13,844 bases of DNA from Desulfobacterales bacterium (lineage in GTDB: Bacteria > Desulfobacterota > Desulfobacteria > Desulfobacterales > JAFDCJ01): contig JAOZSC010000025.1 of NCBI GenBank assembly GCA_029939875.1, forward strand, positions 1-13,844. Reading direction: 5' to 3'. Positions 7,327 through 13,844 of the stretch are shown here, one piece after another; the stretch's first letter is position 1; each line of letters begins with the position of its first letter. The notes beneath the pieces are model-generated. The model had not been told where the DNA came from, made no database searches, and worked only from the letters and a program-made list of their open reading frames with translations. The position numbers and the translations under genes were made by a program.

Positions 7327-8907
7327 TTATCTTATCTCCAGGGTCTCCCCCCTCCGGGGGACCGTCACCGCAAAACCCTCTTTTTTAAGATACTTGGCAA
7401 AGGCCAGGGTCTGGTCCTCTTCCCCGTGAACCAGGGCGATTTTTTTTATTTTCAGATTGGACTTTTTGAGAAAGCGCAGCATCTCGGCCTTATCCCCATG
7501 GGCGCTGAAACCGCCCAGTTTTACTACGTGGGCCTTGAGGGGATATTGCTTGTTCATAAATTTGAGCAGGGGTGGCGGGCCTTTTCGGCCGGATTTTTCA
7601 TACTTGGTCCCCTGATCAAGAATACGCCGGCCCAGGGTGTTCTGGGCCATGTATCCGACCACAAGGACGGTGTTACGCTCGCTGTGGATCTTGTAGCGCA
7701 GGTGATGGAGGATACGGCCGGCTTCACACATTCCCGAGGCGGCTATGACGATGTGCGGTTTTTCTTCCCGGTTGAGGGCCATGGACTCTTGCACCGAGGC
7801 CACAAAATGCATCTGGTCGAATAAAAACGGATTCTGGCCCTTCTTAAGAAATGTTTGCCGGGTCTGCCGGTCGTAGACTTCAGGATGTTCGCCGAAAACC
7901 CGGGTCAGCTTGGTGGCCAGGGGGCTGTCCAGGTAAACAGGCAGCCGGGGCAGTTCATTTTCATTGTAGATTTCATGCAGAACGTACAGCAATTCCTGGG
8001 TACGGCCGAATGCAAAAGAAGGGATCAGCAAGGTTCCGCCGCGCTCACAGGTTTCGGCCAGCACTTTTTTTAAACCAGGCTTTAAATCAACAACGGGTTC
8101 ATGCAGGCGGTCACCGTAAGTGCTTTCCATGATCAGCAAATCAACGGCGCGGTCTTCATCGGTAAACTCCAGGGTCGGATCGTTGATAATGGGTTTGTCA
8201 AAACGGCCGAGATCACCCGTATAGCAGATCTTATACCGGCGTCCGTTGTCCCGGACGCTGATCATGGTGATGGCCGAACCCAGGATATGCCCCGCATCAT
8301 ACAGGGTACAGGTCATGTCCCGGCCGATGTTCACCGGCTCGCGATAGGGATACCCGTCAAAGTACGTCAGTGCCTGCTCGGCATCATCAATGGTATACAG
8401 GGGCTGCACCGCCTGCAAGCTGTACTGGTCAAGCAGATCGTTAATCGTTTCAAGGTTAAGGTCGTGACGATTTTTTTTTAAGAGCTTTTTGATCCGGGTG
8501 GCTTCCCGCTGGGAAACAGTTTCCTTTCCCCGCCCGGTCTTCATCCGGGAAAGCGCCGTGCGAACCGTCTTGTAGTTAAGATAATTGGCGTCGGATTCCT
8601 GGATATGAGCTGAATCCGGCAGCATATATTCACAGGCGTCCGCGGTGGCCCGCGTACAGATGAGGCGCCCATTAAAACCGTTTTTGGTCAACAGGGGAAT
8701 GCGACCCGAGTGGTCGATATGGGCATGGGAAAGCACGGCATTAGTAAGGATACCCGGGTCAAAGGGCATCACCTTGTTTTTTTCAGCAGCTTCCCTGCGC
8801 CGTCCCTGAAACATCCCGCAATCCAGCAGAATGTGATCATTTTCAGTGGTCAAAAGATGCATGGAGCCGGTGACTTCCCGTACCGCGCCGTAACATGTCA
8901 GGTGCAT
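7327..8907 (-). CDS. Beta-CASP metallo-beta-lactamase-fold RNA-processing-type hydrolase
   Basis: A 526-residue cytosolic member of the MBL/beta-CASP/RMMBL family (COG1236-like), zinc-dependent nucleases related to CPSF-73 and acting on RNA. Metal-binding motifs are complete: 'HAHIDH' (61-66), 'DAGHILGSA' with H207, and 'TGDLG' with D232. The beta-CASP part shows 'MESTYGDR', 'PSFAFGRTQE' and 'ASGMCEAGRILHHL'. The C-terminal RMMBL part shows 'GGFSAHGD' with H470. A charged segment of about 50 residues (roughly 112-167, rich in Lys/Arg) lies before 'PLYTIDDAEQAL', longer than the short linker I expect in this family. The ATG at 8907 has AGGAGA eight bases upstream (8916-8921), and a near-consensus promoter is placed 50 bases further. 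It converges with the ferredoxin/ASKHA gene. Confidence 0.92.
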   Translation of the reverse strand: MHLTCYGAVREVTGSMHLLTTENDHILLDCGMFQGRRREAAEKNKVMPFDPGILTNAVLSHAHIDHSGRIPLLTKNGFNGRLICTRATADACEYMLPDSAHIQESDANYLNYKTVRTALSRMKTGRGKETVSQREATRIKKLLKKNRHDLNLETINDLLDQYSLQAVQPLYTIDDAEQALTYFDGYPYREPVNIGRDMTCTLYDAGHILGSAITMISVRDNGRRYKICYTGDLGRFDKPIINDPTLEFTDEDRAVDLLIMESTYGDRLHEPVVDLKPGLKKVLAETCERGGTLLIPSFAFGRTQELLYVLHEIYNENELPRLPVYLDSPLATKLTRVFGEHPEVYDRQTRQTFLKKGQNPFLFDQMHFVASVQESMALNREEKPHIVIAASGMCEAGRILHHLRYKIHSERNTVLVVGYMAQNTLGRRILDQGTKYEKSGRKGPPPLLKFMNKQYPLKAHVVKLGGFSAHGDKAEMLRFLKKSNLKIKKIALVHGEEDQTLAFAKYLKKEGFAVTVPRRGETLEIR

Positions 8908-8954
8908 TTTACAAATCTCCTGTGAACAGGGTAAGTGGCTTAGCGAATACTTAA

Positions 8955-8983
8955 TTTATAAAGCTATGCATGTTGTGTGTCAA
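8955..8983 (-). promoter_or_regulatory. Strong sigma70-type promoter for the beta-CASP hydrolase gene
   Basis: On the - strand, a perfect TTGACA (8983-8978) is followed by a 17-base spacer (8977-8961) and TATAAA (8960-8955, five of six to consensus). Transcription would begin near 8948, giving a leader of about 40 bases before the ATG at 8907. Confidence 0.8.
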
Positions 8984-9011
8984 GAAGAAAAGCCCACAAT
9001 ATGTGGTGGGC
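8981..9011 (-). terminator. Intrinsic-terminator-like hairpin on the - strand
   Basis: Read on the - strand, GCCCAC (9011-9006) and GTGGGC (8997-8992) form a six-base-pair GC-rich stem with an eight-base loop, followed directly by TTTTCTTCTTG. It ends where the -35 of the hydrolase promoter begins. It therefore could stop a transcript arriving from higher coordinates and insulate that promoter. Confidence 0.55.
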
Positions 9012-9143
9012 AGACGGGATTCCTGTCCAAATAATCGCAACGGGCAGTTTAATGGCATGGGAAGAGGGAATGCAGATCAGCCGGGCGCAGCGTGTCGTAT
9101 ACGGGCCGCACGGTTACCAGGGCCGGTGATTTTCCATTGTCTA

Positions 9144-9175
9144 TTGACAGAACACAGGCACATGTTACATATACT
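9144..9175 (+). promoter_or_regulatory. Promoter candidate for lnt-prfB
   Basis: A perfect TTGACA (9144-9149) and TATACT (9170-9175, five of six) lie on the + strand, but with a 20-base spacer that is longer than optimal. A shifted -10 such as CATATA would give 18 bases with a poorer match. Orientation and position fit lnt, whose start is about 120 bases downstream. Confidence 0.4.
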
Positions 9176-9203
9176 CCAGCGGTCACCGCTCTTTATCCTG
9201 GAG
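9174..9203 (+). other. Inverted repeat at the presumed lnt transcription start
   Basis: CTCCAG (9174-9179) and CTGGAG (9198-9203) are exact inverse complements. Inside lies the overlapping palindrome AGCGGTCACCGCT (9178-9190). It could be an operator or a 5' leader stem. Confidence 0.35.
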
Positions 9204-9258
9204 CGGCAAGCCGCCGATATTCTGTGCAAACCAGAAGCGTTGGACAAACCCGCAGTCC

Positions 9259-9276
9259 CCCGTTTCGGGATTTTTT
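9259..9276 (+). terminator. Short GC hairpin plus T6 in the lnt leader
   Basis: CCCG (9259-9262), loop TTT and CGGG (9266-9269) are followed after one A by six T residues (9271-9276), only 20 bases before the lnt start codon. The four-pair stem is short for a full terminator, so partial attenuation is the most one could infer. Confidence 0.3.
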
Positions 9277-9295
9277 CTAGGTTTAAGCACCCATT

Positions 9296-10867
9296 TTGAT
9301 CCGTAATAAAAAAAATATTCTGCTGGCCGCCTTAAGCGGTCTGCTGTTGACCGGGGCCTTCCCCAAGTTCGGCTGGGACCTGCTGGCCTGGTTTGCCCTG
9401 GTGCCCCTGCTTTACGCCGTGAGAAACCGGGATGCCAGAGCCGGTTTCTGCATGGGATTTGTCACCGGCCTGGTGCACTTCACCTCCCTGCTGTACTGGC
9501 TGGTGCCCGTCATGCGCACTTACGGCTATTTACCGTTATATTTGAGCCTGTTGATCCTGGTCGCCCTTGCCGCCGTTCTCGCCGTCTTTGTTGCCGTATT
9601 TGCTGCTGCTTTAACCGTACTGGGCAGCAAACCCGCACGGACCATGACGGCCATCCCGGTGTTGTGGGTTGCCCTGGAATATCTGCGATCCTTTATTTTT
9701 TCCGGCTTTCCCTGGGAGCTGCTGGGTTATTCCCAGTTTCATCGCTTGCAACTCATTCAGATTTCAGATATATTTGGGGTATACGGCCTGTCGGCATTGA
9801 TTGCTTTTTGCAACGCGACCATTTTTTTCGTACTGCTGTATTTATTGAAAAATAGGTGGCAGACCGCCCGAATCAGCGGACGCCTGGCGGCAGGCGCTCT
9901 TATCACCGTGGCCGCCGCCCTGGGGCTCACCTGGTTTTACGGCCACCAACGCTTAATAACTATTGACCGGCTAATTGCCGATGCCCCGAAAGCCAGGGTC
10001 AGCGTTGTCCAGGGCAATGTCGATCAATCCATAAAATGGGACCCGGCCTTTCAGATGGACACCGTTGCCCGATATAACCGATTGTCGCTGGCAACCATGG
10101 AAAAAATGCCCGCTCTCATCGTGTGGCCGGAGTCCGCCACCCCGTTTTACCTGATGTACGACCAAAAACCGTCGGAGCTTGTGTTTAAAGGCATTGGACG
10201 CACGCAAACCGACTATCTGATTGGCAGCCCCTCTTTTGAGCGCCGGGGAGAAACGGTACAGTATTTCAACAGCGCCTACCTGATCCGCCCACAGGAAAAA
10301 ACCATCGGAAAATACGACAAAACCCACCTGGTGCCATACGGAGAATACGTTCCGCTGCGAAAATGGCTGCCCTGGCTGGGGAAAATTGTCGCCCAGGTAG
10401 GGGATTTCAGGCCGGGGAAAAAGGGCCACACGCTGGAATGGCGCGATGGGCGCCTGGGAGTTCAGATCTGCTATGAAATCATATTCCCCGGGCTTTCCCG
10501 GGCCATGGCGGTAAACGGGGCCGCCCTGCTGATCAACATCACCAACGATGCCTGGTTTGGCAAAACCAGCGGCCCTTACCAGCATTTTTCGATGACGGTA
10601 TTCAGGGCAGTGGAAAACCGACGGGCCCTGGCCCGGGCGGCAAACACCGGGATCAGCGGCTTTGTCGATCCGGCCGGCCGCGTCCTGGCAGCATCGGCCC
10701 TGCTGCAAGAGGCAGTTATCACCCGCTCGCTTCCACTGATGGAAAAAAAATCCTTATACACCCGCTTTGGCGATCTGTTGGCCCGGGCATGCCTGGCAGC
10801 GACCTTGATGGCGATGGTGCTTGAAATTGCAAAATTTGCCCTTAAATTAAAGCGCGGCCGACACTGA
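9296..10867 (+). CDS. lnt: Apolipoprotein N-acyltransferase
   Basis: Inner-membrane enzyme that transfers the third acyl chain from phospholipid to the N-terminal Cys of lipoproteins. The 523-residue protein has six to seven hydrophobic N-terminal segments, a periplasmic nitrilase-fold domain from about residue 235, and a final membrane helix near 500. The catalytic triad is complete: E279 in 'VWPESATPF', K342 in 'YDKTHLVPYGEYVP' and C392 in 'GVQICYEIIFP'. 'RAVENRRALARAANTGISG' closes the domain. The start is a TTG; in-frame stops at 9278 and 9284 rule out anything upstream except ATT 9293, and the 'LSGLLLTGAFPKF' N terminus matches the family. The ribosome site is weak. prfB begins 55 bases downstream, an arrangement I recall from related bacteria, and the two are probably co-transcribed. 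Confidence 0.95.
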   Translation: MIRNKKNILLAALSGLLLTGAFPKFGWDLLAWFALVPLLYAVRNRDARAGFCMGFVTGLVHFTSLLYWLVPVMRTYGYLPLYLSLLILVALAAVLAVFVAVFAAALTVLGSKPARTMTAIPVLWVALEYLRSFIFSGFPWELLGYSQFHRLQLIQISDIFGVYGLSALIAFCNATIFFVLLYLLKNRWQTARISGRLAAGALITVAAALGLTWFYGHQRLITIDRLIADAPKARVSVVQGNVDQSIKWDPAFQMDTVARYNRLSLATMEKMPALIVWPESATPFYLMYDQKPSELVFKGIGRTQTDYLIGSPSFERRGETVQYFNSAYLIRPQEKTIGKYDKTHLVPYGEYVPLRKWLPWLGKIVAQVGDFRPGKKGHTLEWRDGRLGVQICYEIIFPGLSRAMAVNGAALLINITNDAWFGKTSGPYQHFSMTVFRAVENRRALARAANTGISGFVDPAGRVLAASALLQEAVITRSLPLMEKKSLYTRFGDLLARACLAATLMAMVLEIAKFALKLKRGRH

Positions 10868-10908
10868 CAACGATCCGCCTAAGCACAAACAGGAAAACAA
10901 GCAACCAC

Positions 10909-10914
10909 AGGAGG
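10909..10914 (+). promoter_or_regulatory. prfB ribosome-binding site
   Basis: Consensus AGGAGG eight bases before the ATG at 10923. It fixes the prfB start upstream of the frameshift site, so the 23-codon zero-frame segment is real and not spacer. Confidence 0.85.
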
Positions 10915-10922
10915 ACCATACT

Positions 10923-12018
10923 ATGTCTGCAGAACTGAAACAAAATTTGAACCAACTGAAAGCAAAATTAGACCACCTGCGGAGCTATCTTTGACATTGC
11001 CAGCCAGCAAAAACGATTGGCCGAAATCGAAAAAATTATCTCTCGCGACGGCTTCTGGGATAAACAGGAAGAAGCCAAATCCCTTTTACAGGAACGCTCC
11101 CAGATTTCAAATCAACTCGAACTGTTCCAGGAACTGACCACCGATCTGGAAGAAAACCGAATTTTCCTGGACCTGGCTGTAGAAGAGTCCGACGCCGGTG
11201 CCCTGCAGGAAGTCTCCGATGAGATCCGCAAGCTCGAAAAAAAAATCGACCGGCTCACCCTTGACCTGATGCTCGACGGCGATGACGACAACAAAAATGC
11301 CATTGTTTCCATCAATGCCGGCGCCGGCGGCACCGAGGCCCAGGACTGGGCCGAGATGCTTTTCAGAATGTATTCCCGGTGGATTGAACGCCAGGGGTAC
11401 AAATTTGAACTTATCGACTTTCAGCCCGGAGACGAGGCCGGCATTAAAAGCGTGACTTTTACGGCGGTGGGTGAAAATGCTTACGGCTATCTGAAAACTG
11501 AAATCGGTGTCCACCGCCTGGTGCGGATTTCCCCGTTTAACGCCAGCGGTAAACGCCATACCTCGTTCGCCTCGGTCTTCGTCTATCCCGAACTCGACAG
11601 CAAGATCGTCGTCGACATCGATGAAAAAGATCTGCGCATCGACGTTTTCCGTGCCAGCGGGGCCGGCGGACAGCATGTCAACAAAACCAGCAGCGCGATT
11701 CGCATCACCCACCTTCCCAGCGGGATCGTGGTGCAGTGCCAGCAGGAAAAATCCCAGCACCGCAACCGGGACCTGGCACTGAAAGTGCTCAAGTCCCGCC
11801 TTTACCAGCAGGAAAAGGACAAACAGGATGAAAAAAAGCAGGAGCTGCATGACAGCAAGGAGGATATCGCCTGGGGCAGCCAGATCCGTTCGTACATCCT
11901 GCACCCCTATCAGATGGTAAAAGACCACCGCATTAACCTGGACGTGGGCAACGTCAATGACGTGCTGGACGGCGGCATTGGTCCGTTCATAGAAGGTGTT
12001 TTATTAGCTAAAAAATGA
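10923..12018 (+). CDS. prfB: Peptide chain release factor 2 (programmed +1 frameshift)
   Basis: Recognises UGA and UAA stop codons and triggers peptide release on the ribosome. ATG 10923 opens a 23-codon frame ending at TGA 10992-10994. Decoding continues in the +1 frame from GAC 10993 to the TGA at 12016-12018, giving 364 residues, close to the E. coli length. The product shows the tripeptide anticodon 'SPF' (S203-F205), diagnostic for RF2 rather than RF1, and the catalytic 'GGQ' (G248-Q250) in 'SGAGGQHVNKT'. The N-terminal domain is the usual charged helical bundle. The protein's own level controls the shift, since scarce RF2 slows termination at the in-frame UGA. It follows lnt after 55 bases. 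Confidence 0.96.
10981..10995 (+). promoter_or_regulatory. RF2 programmed +1 frameshift site
   Basis: The slippery codon CTT (10989-10991) is followed by TGA C (10992-10995), exactly as in classical prfB genes. GGAG (10981-10984) supplies the internal Shine-Dalgarno-like element four bases upstream, within codons CGG AGC TAT. It is shorter than the AGGGGG of E. coli. Confidence 0.93.
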
Positions 12019-12028
12019 CCCGACTCAC

Positions 12029-12093
12029 CGTTGAGCGACAGGAATTGTTTGATGAAAATTAGGTTACCCTCAACGCTGCATCAGTTTTTGATG
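12029..12093. terminator. Possible weak termination region between convergent genes
   Basis: The 76-bp spacer between prfB and the convergent Lnt-like gene contains CGTTGAG (12029-12035) paired with CTCAACG (12069-12075), and a smaller CATCA/TGATG stem (12079-12093) around GTTTT. Neither has a strong T-run, so a bidirectional terminator here is only a possibility. Confidence 0.25.
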
Positions 12094-12094
12094 T

Positions 12095-13639
12095 TTAATT
12101 ATCTCTCGGCCTGTTAAATAGCCCCCGTCCAATCATTATCACTACCCCGATCACCATCAGCCAGCCAAACCAGTCTCCAAAACGCGTGTAAAGCGTTGTC
12201 CCTGATACAGTGAAAACTTTACCAATAATAGCCGTGCGCTCGTTTATACCGCTTTCAGCCATCACGCGCCCATAGGGATCGACGACTAATGAAATACCGC
12301 TGGTGGTGCCCAACCCGAAGGTCACTCGATTCTCAACCGCCCGAAAGACGCTGTCCGAAGCGTGAAAAGCCGGGAACCAGCGATTATGATTGAAATCGTC
12401 ATCAACCGGCATGAGCACAATTTGCGCTCCGGCGCGCGCCAGTTCGCGGGTAATCCACAACCGGTGTCGATCCCAGCATACGCCGATGCCGACTTTGCCA
12501 TGGGGAGTGTCAAATACTGGAAAATCCCTCGGCCCTCGAACAAAACCATGGTTTTGTTCACCGCTGGTCGTATTAATCTTCGCCCGACGTCCTATTTCCT
12601 TGCCCTGCGGGCCGACCATCAGGGCTGTATCGTGTATACCGGTAGATGCCCGCCAGACAACATCTGCCACAATATAGGCACCGAGTTCCTGCGCCAGTGT
12701 GCCGAGTTGGCCAATAAAACATACATCGTCAGCATCGGCAAACTCGTTTTCCGGCCAAACAACAAACGCCCCTTGCATATCGACAACTTTGCGTGTCAGT
12801 GCGGCGTTGACATCAAAAATAGCCTGCGACATTTCGGGCGTGTCCGTATAATAGCCTTGCTCTCCGGCTGGTAGATGACTCAGTTTCTGGATTTCAGGAT
12901 CCTGATTTGCCAGGTCCACCGTCGCTGCGATGCTAAAGGTCTTTTGCGGTGGTTCAGGGATTGTCACCGCACCCCACACGACAACAGAGATGACAACCAC
13001 CAATGCCGTTGCACCCAGCCAGTCCGGCTTGTGCTCTTGCCACGCTTTCAGTAGTAAAAACGCCAGGGCAACATTGCTGAGCATCACCAATAATGTCAGG
13101 CCGGAAAAACCCGTCACACTCAAAATTTGTAATGCCGGCGGAAAGCGCCACTGGCTTTTTGCCAGCAGTACAAACCACCAATTCTCAACTACCGGTGCAA
13201 TGTATTTAACAAACTCGGCCGCCGTCCAAAGCGCAGGTAACGCCAACAACCTTAAAACACCTGCCATCCGCCTTTGAAGTCGGATTCCCAATCCGATTAA
13301 CATCGCATACCAACTGCCGACGGCAAAAACCAGAAAGCCGCCCAGAACGGGTCCAAACATGTTTGGATACCAGTTGTGGACGGCGATTGACCAAATTAAA
13401 CCAAAGGGCAACGCCATTAATGTTGGAGACGCTTTGGGCAGTGCTTCAATCGCAAGAAGCAGGGGTACCAGCGCAACCCAGCCAAGAAAACTCAGGTCAA
13501 AGTTGGGCATAGAGGCTGTTATGAGTACACCTGAAACGGCCGATACGCCCAGGCCGATTACGAAGCGTCGCCGGGGTGTCATCTTATCGCCGTCTGTAAT
13601 TTGTTGCTCAACGGTGCTCGTCTGAGACAATTTTTTCAT
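12095..13639 (-). CDS. Lnt-like membrane-anchored carbon-nitrogen hydrolase (paralogue)
   Basis: A 514-residue protein with the same layout as Lnt: hydrophobic N-terminal segments from about residue 24, a nitrilase-fold domain from about 240 to 485, and a last membrane helix near 490. Triad residues remain (E297 in 'VWPENEF', K354 in 'RRAKINTTSGEQ', C388), and 'RAVENRV' and 'VVDPYGRV' match Lnt. The cysteine motif is 'GVCWDRHR' instead of the usual 'CYE', and 'YDKxHLVPFGEYVP' is replaced by a different loop. It is therefore not an ordinary second Lnt; it may acylate or hydrolyse a different substrate. Start ATG 13639 has AGGTG about four bases upstream. It is transcribed toward prfB. The partial gene upstream ends 33 bases before, or overlaps if its frame is repaired. 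The true function is uncertain. Confidence 0.8.
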   Translation of the reverse strand: MKKLSQTSTVEQQITDGDKMTPRRRFVIGLGVSAVSGVLITASMPNFDLSFLGWVALVPLLLAIEALPKASPTLMALPFGLIWSIAVHNWYPNMFGPVLGGFLVFAVGSWYAMLIGLGIRLQRRMAGVLRLLALPALWTAAEFVKYIAPVVENWWFVLLAKSQWRFPPALQILSVTGFSGLTLLVMLSNVALAFLLLKAWQEHKPDWLGATALVVVISVVVWGAVTIPEPPQKTFSIAATVDLANQDPEIQKLSHLPAGEQGYYTDTPEMSQAIFDVNAALTRKVVDMQGAFVVWPENEFADADDVCFIGQLGTLAQELGAYIVADVVWRASTGIHDTALMVGPQGKEIGRRAKINTTSGEQNHGFVRGPRDFPVFDTPHGKVGIGVCWDRHRLWITRELARAGAQIVLMPVDDDFNHNRWFPAFHASDSVFRAVENRVTFGLGTTSGISLVVDPYGRVMAESGINERTAIIGKVFTVSGTTLYTRFGDWFGWLMVIGVVIMIGRGLFNRPRDN

Positions 13640-13672
13640 CTTGCACCTGCTCGTTCGAGTGCAGACAGAATG

Positions 13673-13844
13673 TCAGGCACCATCGCTGTATTCCAATTTG
13701 GGAAAGCTTTTAAGATATGACGCTTTTCCGTCCAATGATTCCCAGAAGTAATCCGCCTGCTCCTGAAATTTTTTCTGTGAAATTTCCGGGTCTGACACAG
13801 CTTCCATAAACGCCCTATTGATTTTTCCCTCTTTTACCACCTGC
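13673..13844 (-). CDS. Unrecognised gene, 3' end only (5' outside window)
   Basis: The last 56 codons of a gene entering from the right edge, read from base 13843 to the TGA at 13675-13673. The visible product contains 'AFMEAVSDPEISQKKFQEQ' and 'DYFWESLDGKASYLKSF', an acidic amphipathic C terminus. It distantly recalls the end of tripartite tricarboxylate transporter receptors, where an 'xDPEv' helix precedes the tail, but I cannot assign it. A 15-codon continuation in the +1 frame (from 13683, ending TGA 13638-13636) looks protein-like and would overlap the next gene by ATGA, so the real end may be there. It is probably co-transcribed with the Lnt-like gene. Confidence 0.5.
   Translation of the reverse strand, partial: QVVKEGKINRAFMEAVSDPEISQKKFQEQADYFWESLDGKASYLKSFPKLEYSDGA

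Larger units (their letters stand above)
8985..9212 (-). ncRNA. Candidate - strand small RNA (speculative)
   Basis: A promoter-like pair on the - strand (TTGTCC at 9247-9242, 17-base spacer, CAGAAT at 9224-9219; four of six matches each) would start RNA near 9212. The hairpin and T-rich run at 9011-8981 would end it, giving roughly 225 nt. No open frame with a ribosome site lies inside. The sequence does not match any RNA family I know, including 6S, SRP or tmRNA. Evidence is the arrangement of signals only. Confidence 0.2.
8908..9295. other. 388-bp divergent spacer between the hydrolase gene and lnt
   Basis: No convincing protein gene is seen: the longest frame (8970-9299, +) has no ribosome site and an Arg/Pro/His-rich composition like a chance frame. 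The region holds the hydrolase promoter, a - strand terminator-like hairpin, promoter candidates on both strands, and several inverted repeats in the lnt leader, each listed separately. Confidence 0.6.

Noticed and set aside
8999..9035. tRNA-like 3' end on the - strand (GACAGGAATCCCGTC followed by TGCCCACCA)
   Set aside because: The T-arm is two bases too short and lacks the TTCG loop, and no D-arm, anticodon arm or 5' acceptor strand can be found upstream. Probably coincidental.
8970..9299. + strand frame of 109 codons in the lnt upstream region
   Set aside because: No ribosome site, chance-like composition rich in Arg, His and Pro, and it overlaps regulatory signals and the lnt start.
10995..12018. 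prfB read as a broken or 5'-truncated gene starting downstream
   Set aside because: The CTT-TGA-C shift site, the 23-codon upstream frame and the consensus ribosome site show normal RF2 programmed frameshifting.

Overview
The window looks like a chromosomal segment of a Gram-negative bacterium, most probably an anaerobic Desulfobacterota (Desulfobacterales-like) lineage. This is inferred from gene content: a PF04392-type ABC transporter, a ferredoxin-ASKHA corrinoid-activation protein, a DUF1786 protein, and an lnt-prfB pair with the RF2 programmed frameshift. Coding regions are moderately GC-rich. There is no sign of phage, transposon or CRISPR, and I recognised no tRNA or rRNA.

Left part (1-2544, + strand): an ABC importer operon made of a substrate-binding protein (5' end cut by the window edge), a branched-chain-type permease and an ATPase. 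A strong hairpin lies between the binding protein and permease genes. Converging on it is a small, well-preceded 63-residue gene on the - strand (2613-2804).

Middle (3039-7144): an MFS carrier and a DUF1786 ASKHA-like protein form a translationally coupled - strand pair (4-base ATGA overlap). A 135-bp intergenic region separates them from a divergent + strand gene for a [2Fe-2S]/ASKHA protein related to reductive activators of corrinoid proteins. Two ASKHA-fold proteins and a carrier back to back suggest a metabolic module, possibly uptake of a small carboxylate or methylated compound linked to a corrinoid methyltransferase encoded elsewhere; that link is inference.

Between the convergent genes at 7144 and 7327 lies a repeat-rich spacer. 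It has two arms of degenerate octamers in inverted orientation, followed by degenerate CCTTNNA heptamers. A related heptamer tract occurs at 2881-2915.

Right part: a beta-CASP metallo-beta-lactamase-fold RNA-processing-type hydrolase (-, 7327-8907) with a near-consensus promoter; a 388-bp geneless region with a promoter/terminator arrangement that could hold a - strand small RNA and a structured lnt leader; lnt (+); and prfB (+, decoded through a +1 frameshift). A second, divergent Lnt-like nitrilase-fold membrane protein (-) converges on prfB. Upstream of it is the 3' end of an unrecognised gene whose reading frame may be broken near its end. The most interesting signals are the candidate small RNA near 8985-9212, the Lnt paralogue with an altered cysteine motif, the paired ASKHA proteins and the inverted octamer repeats.
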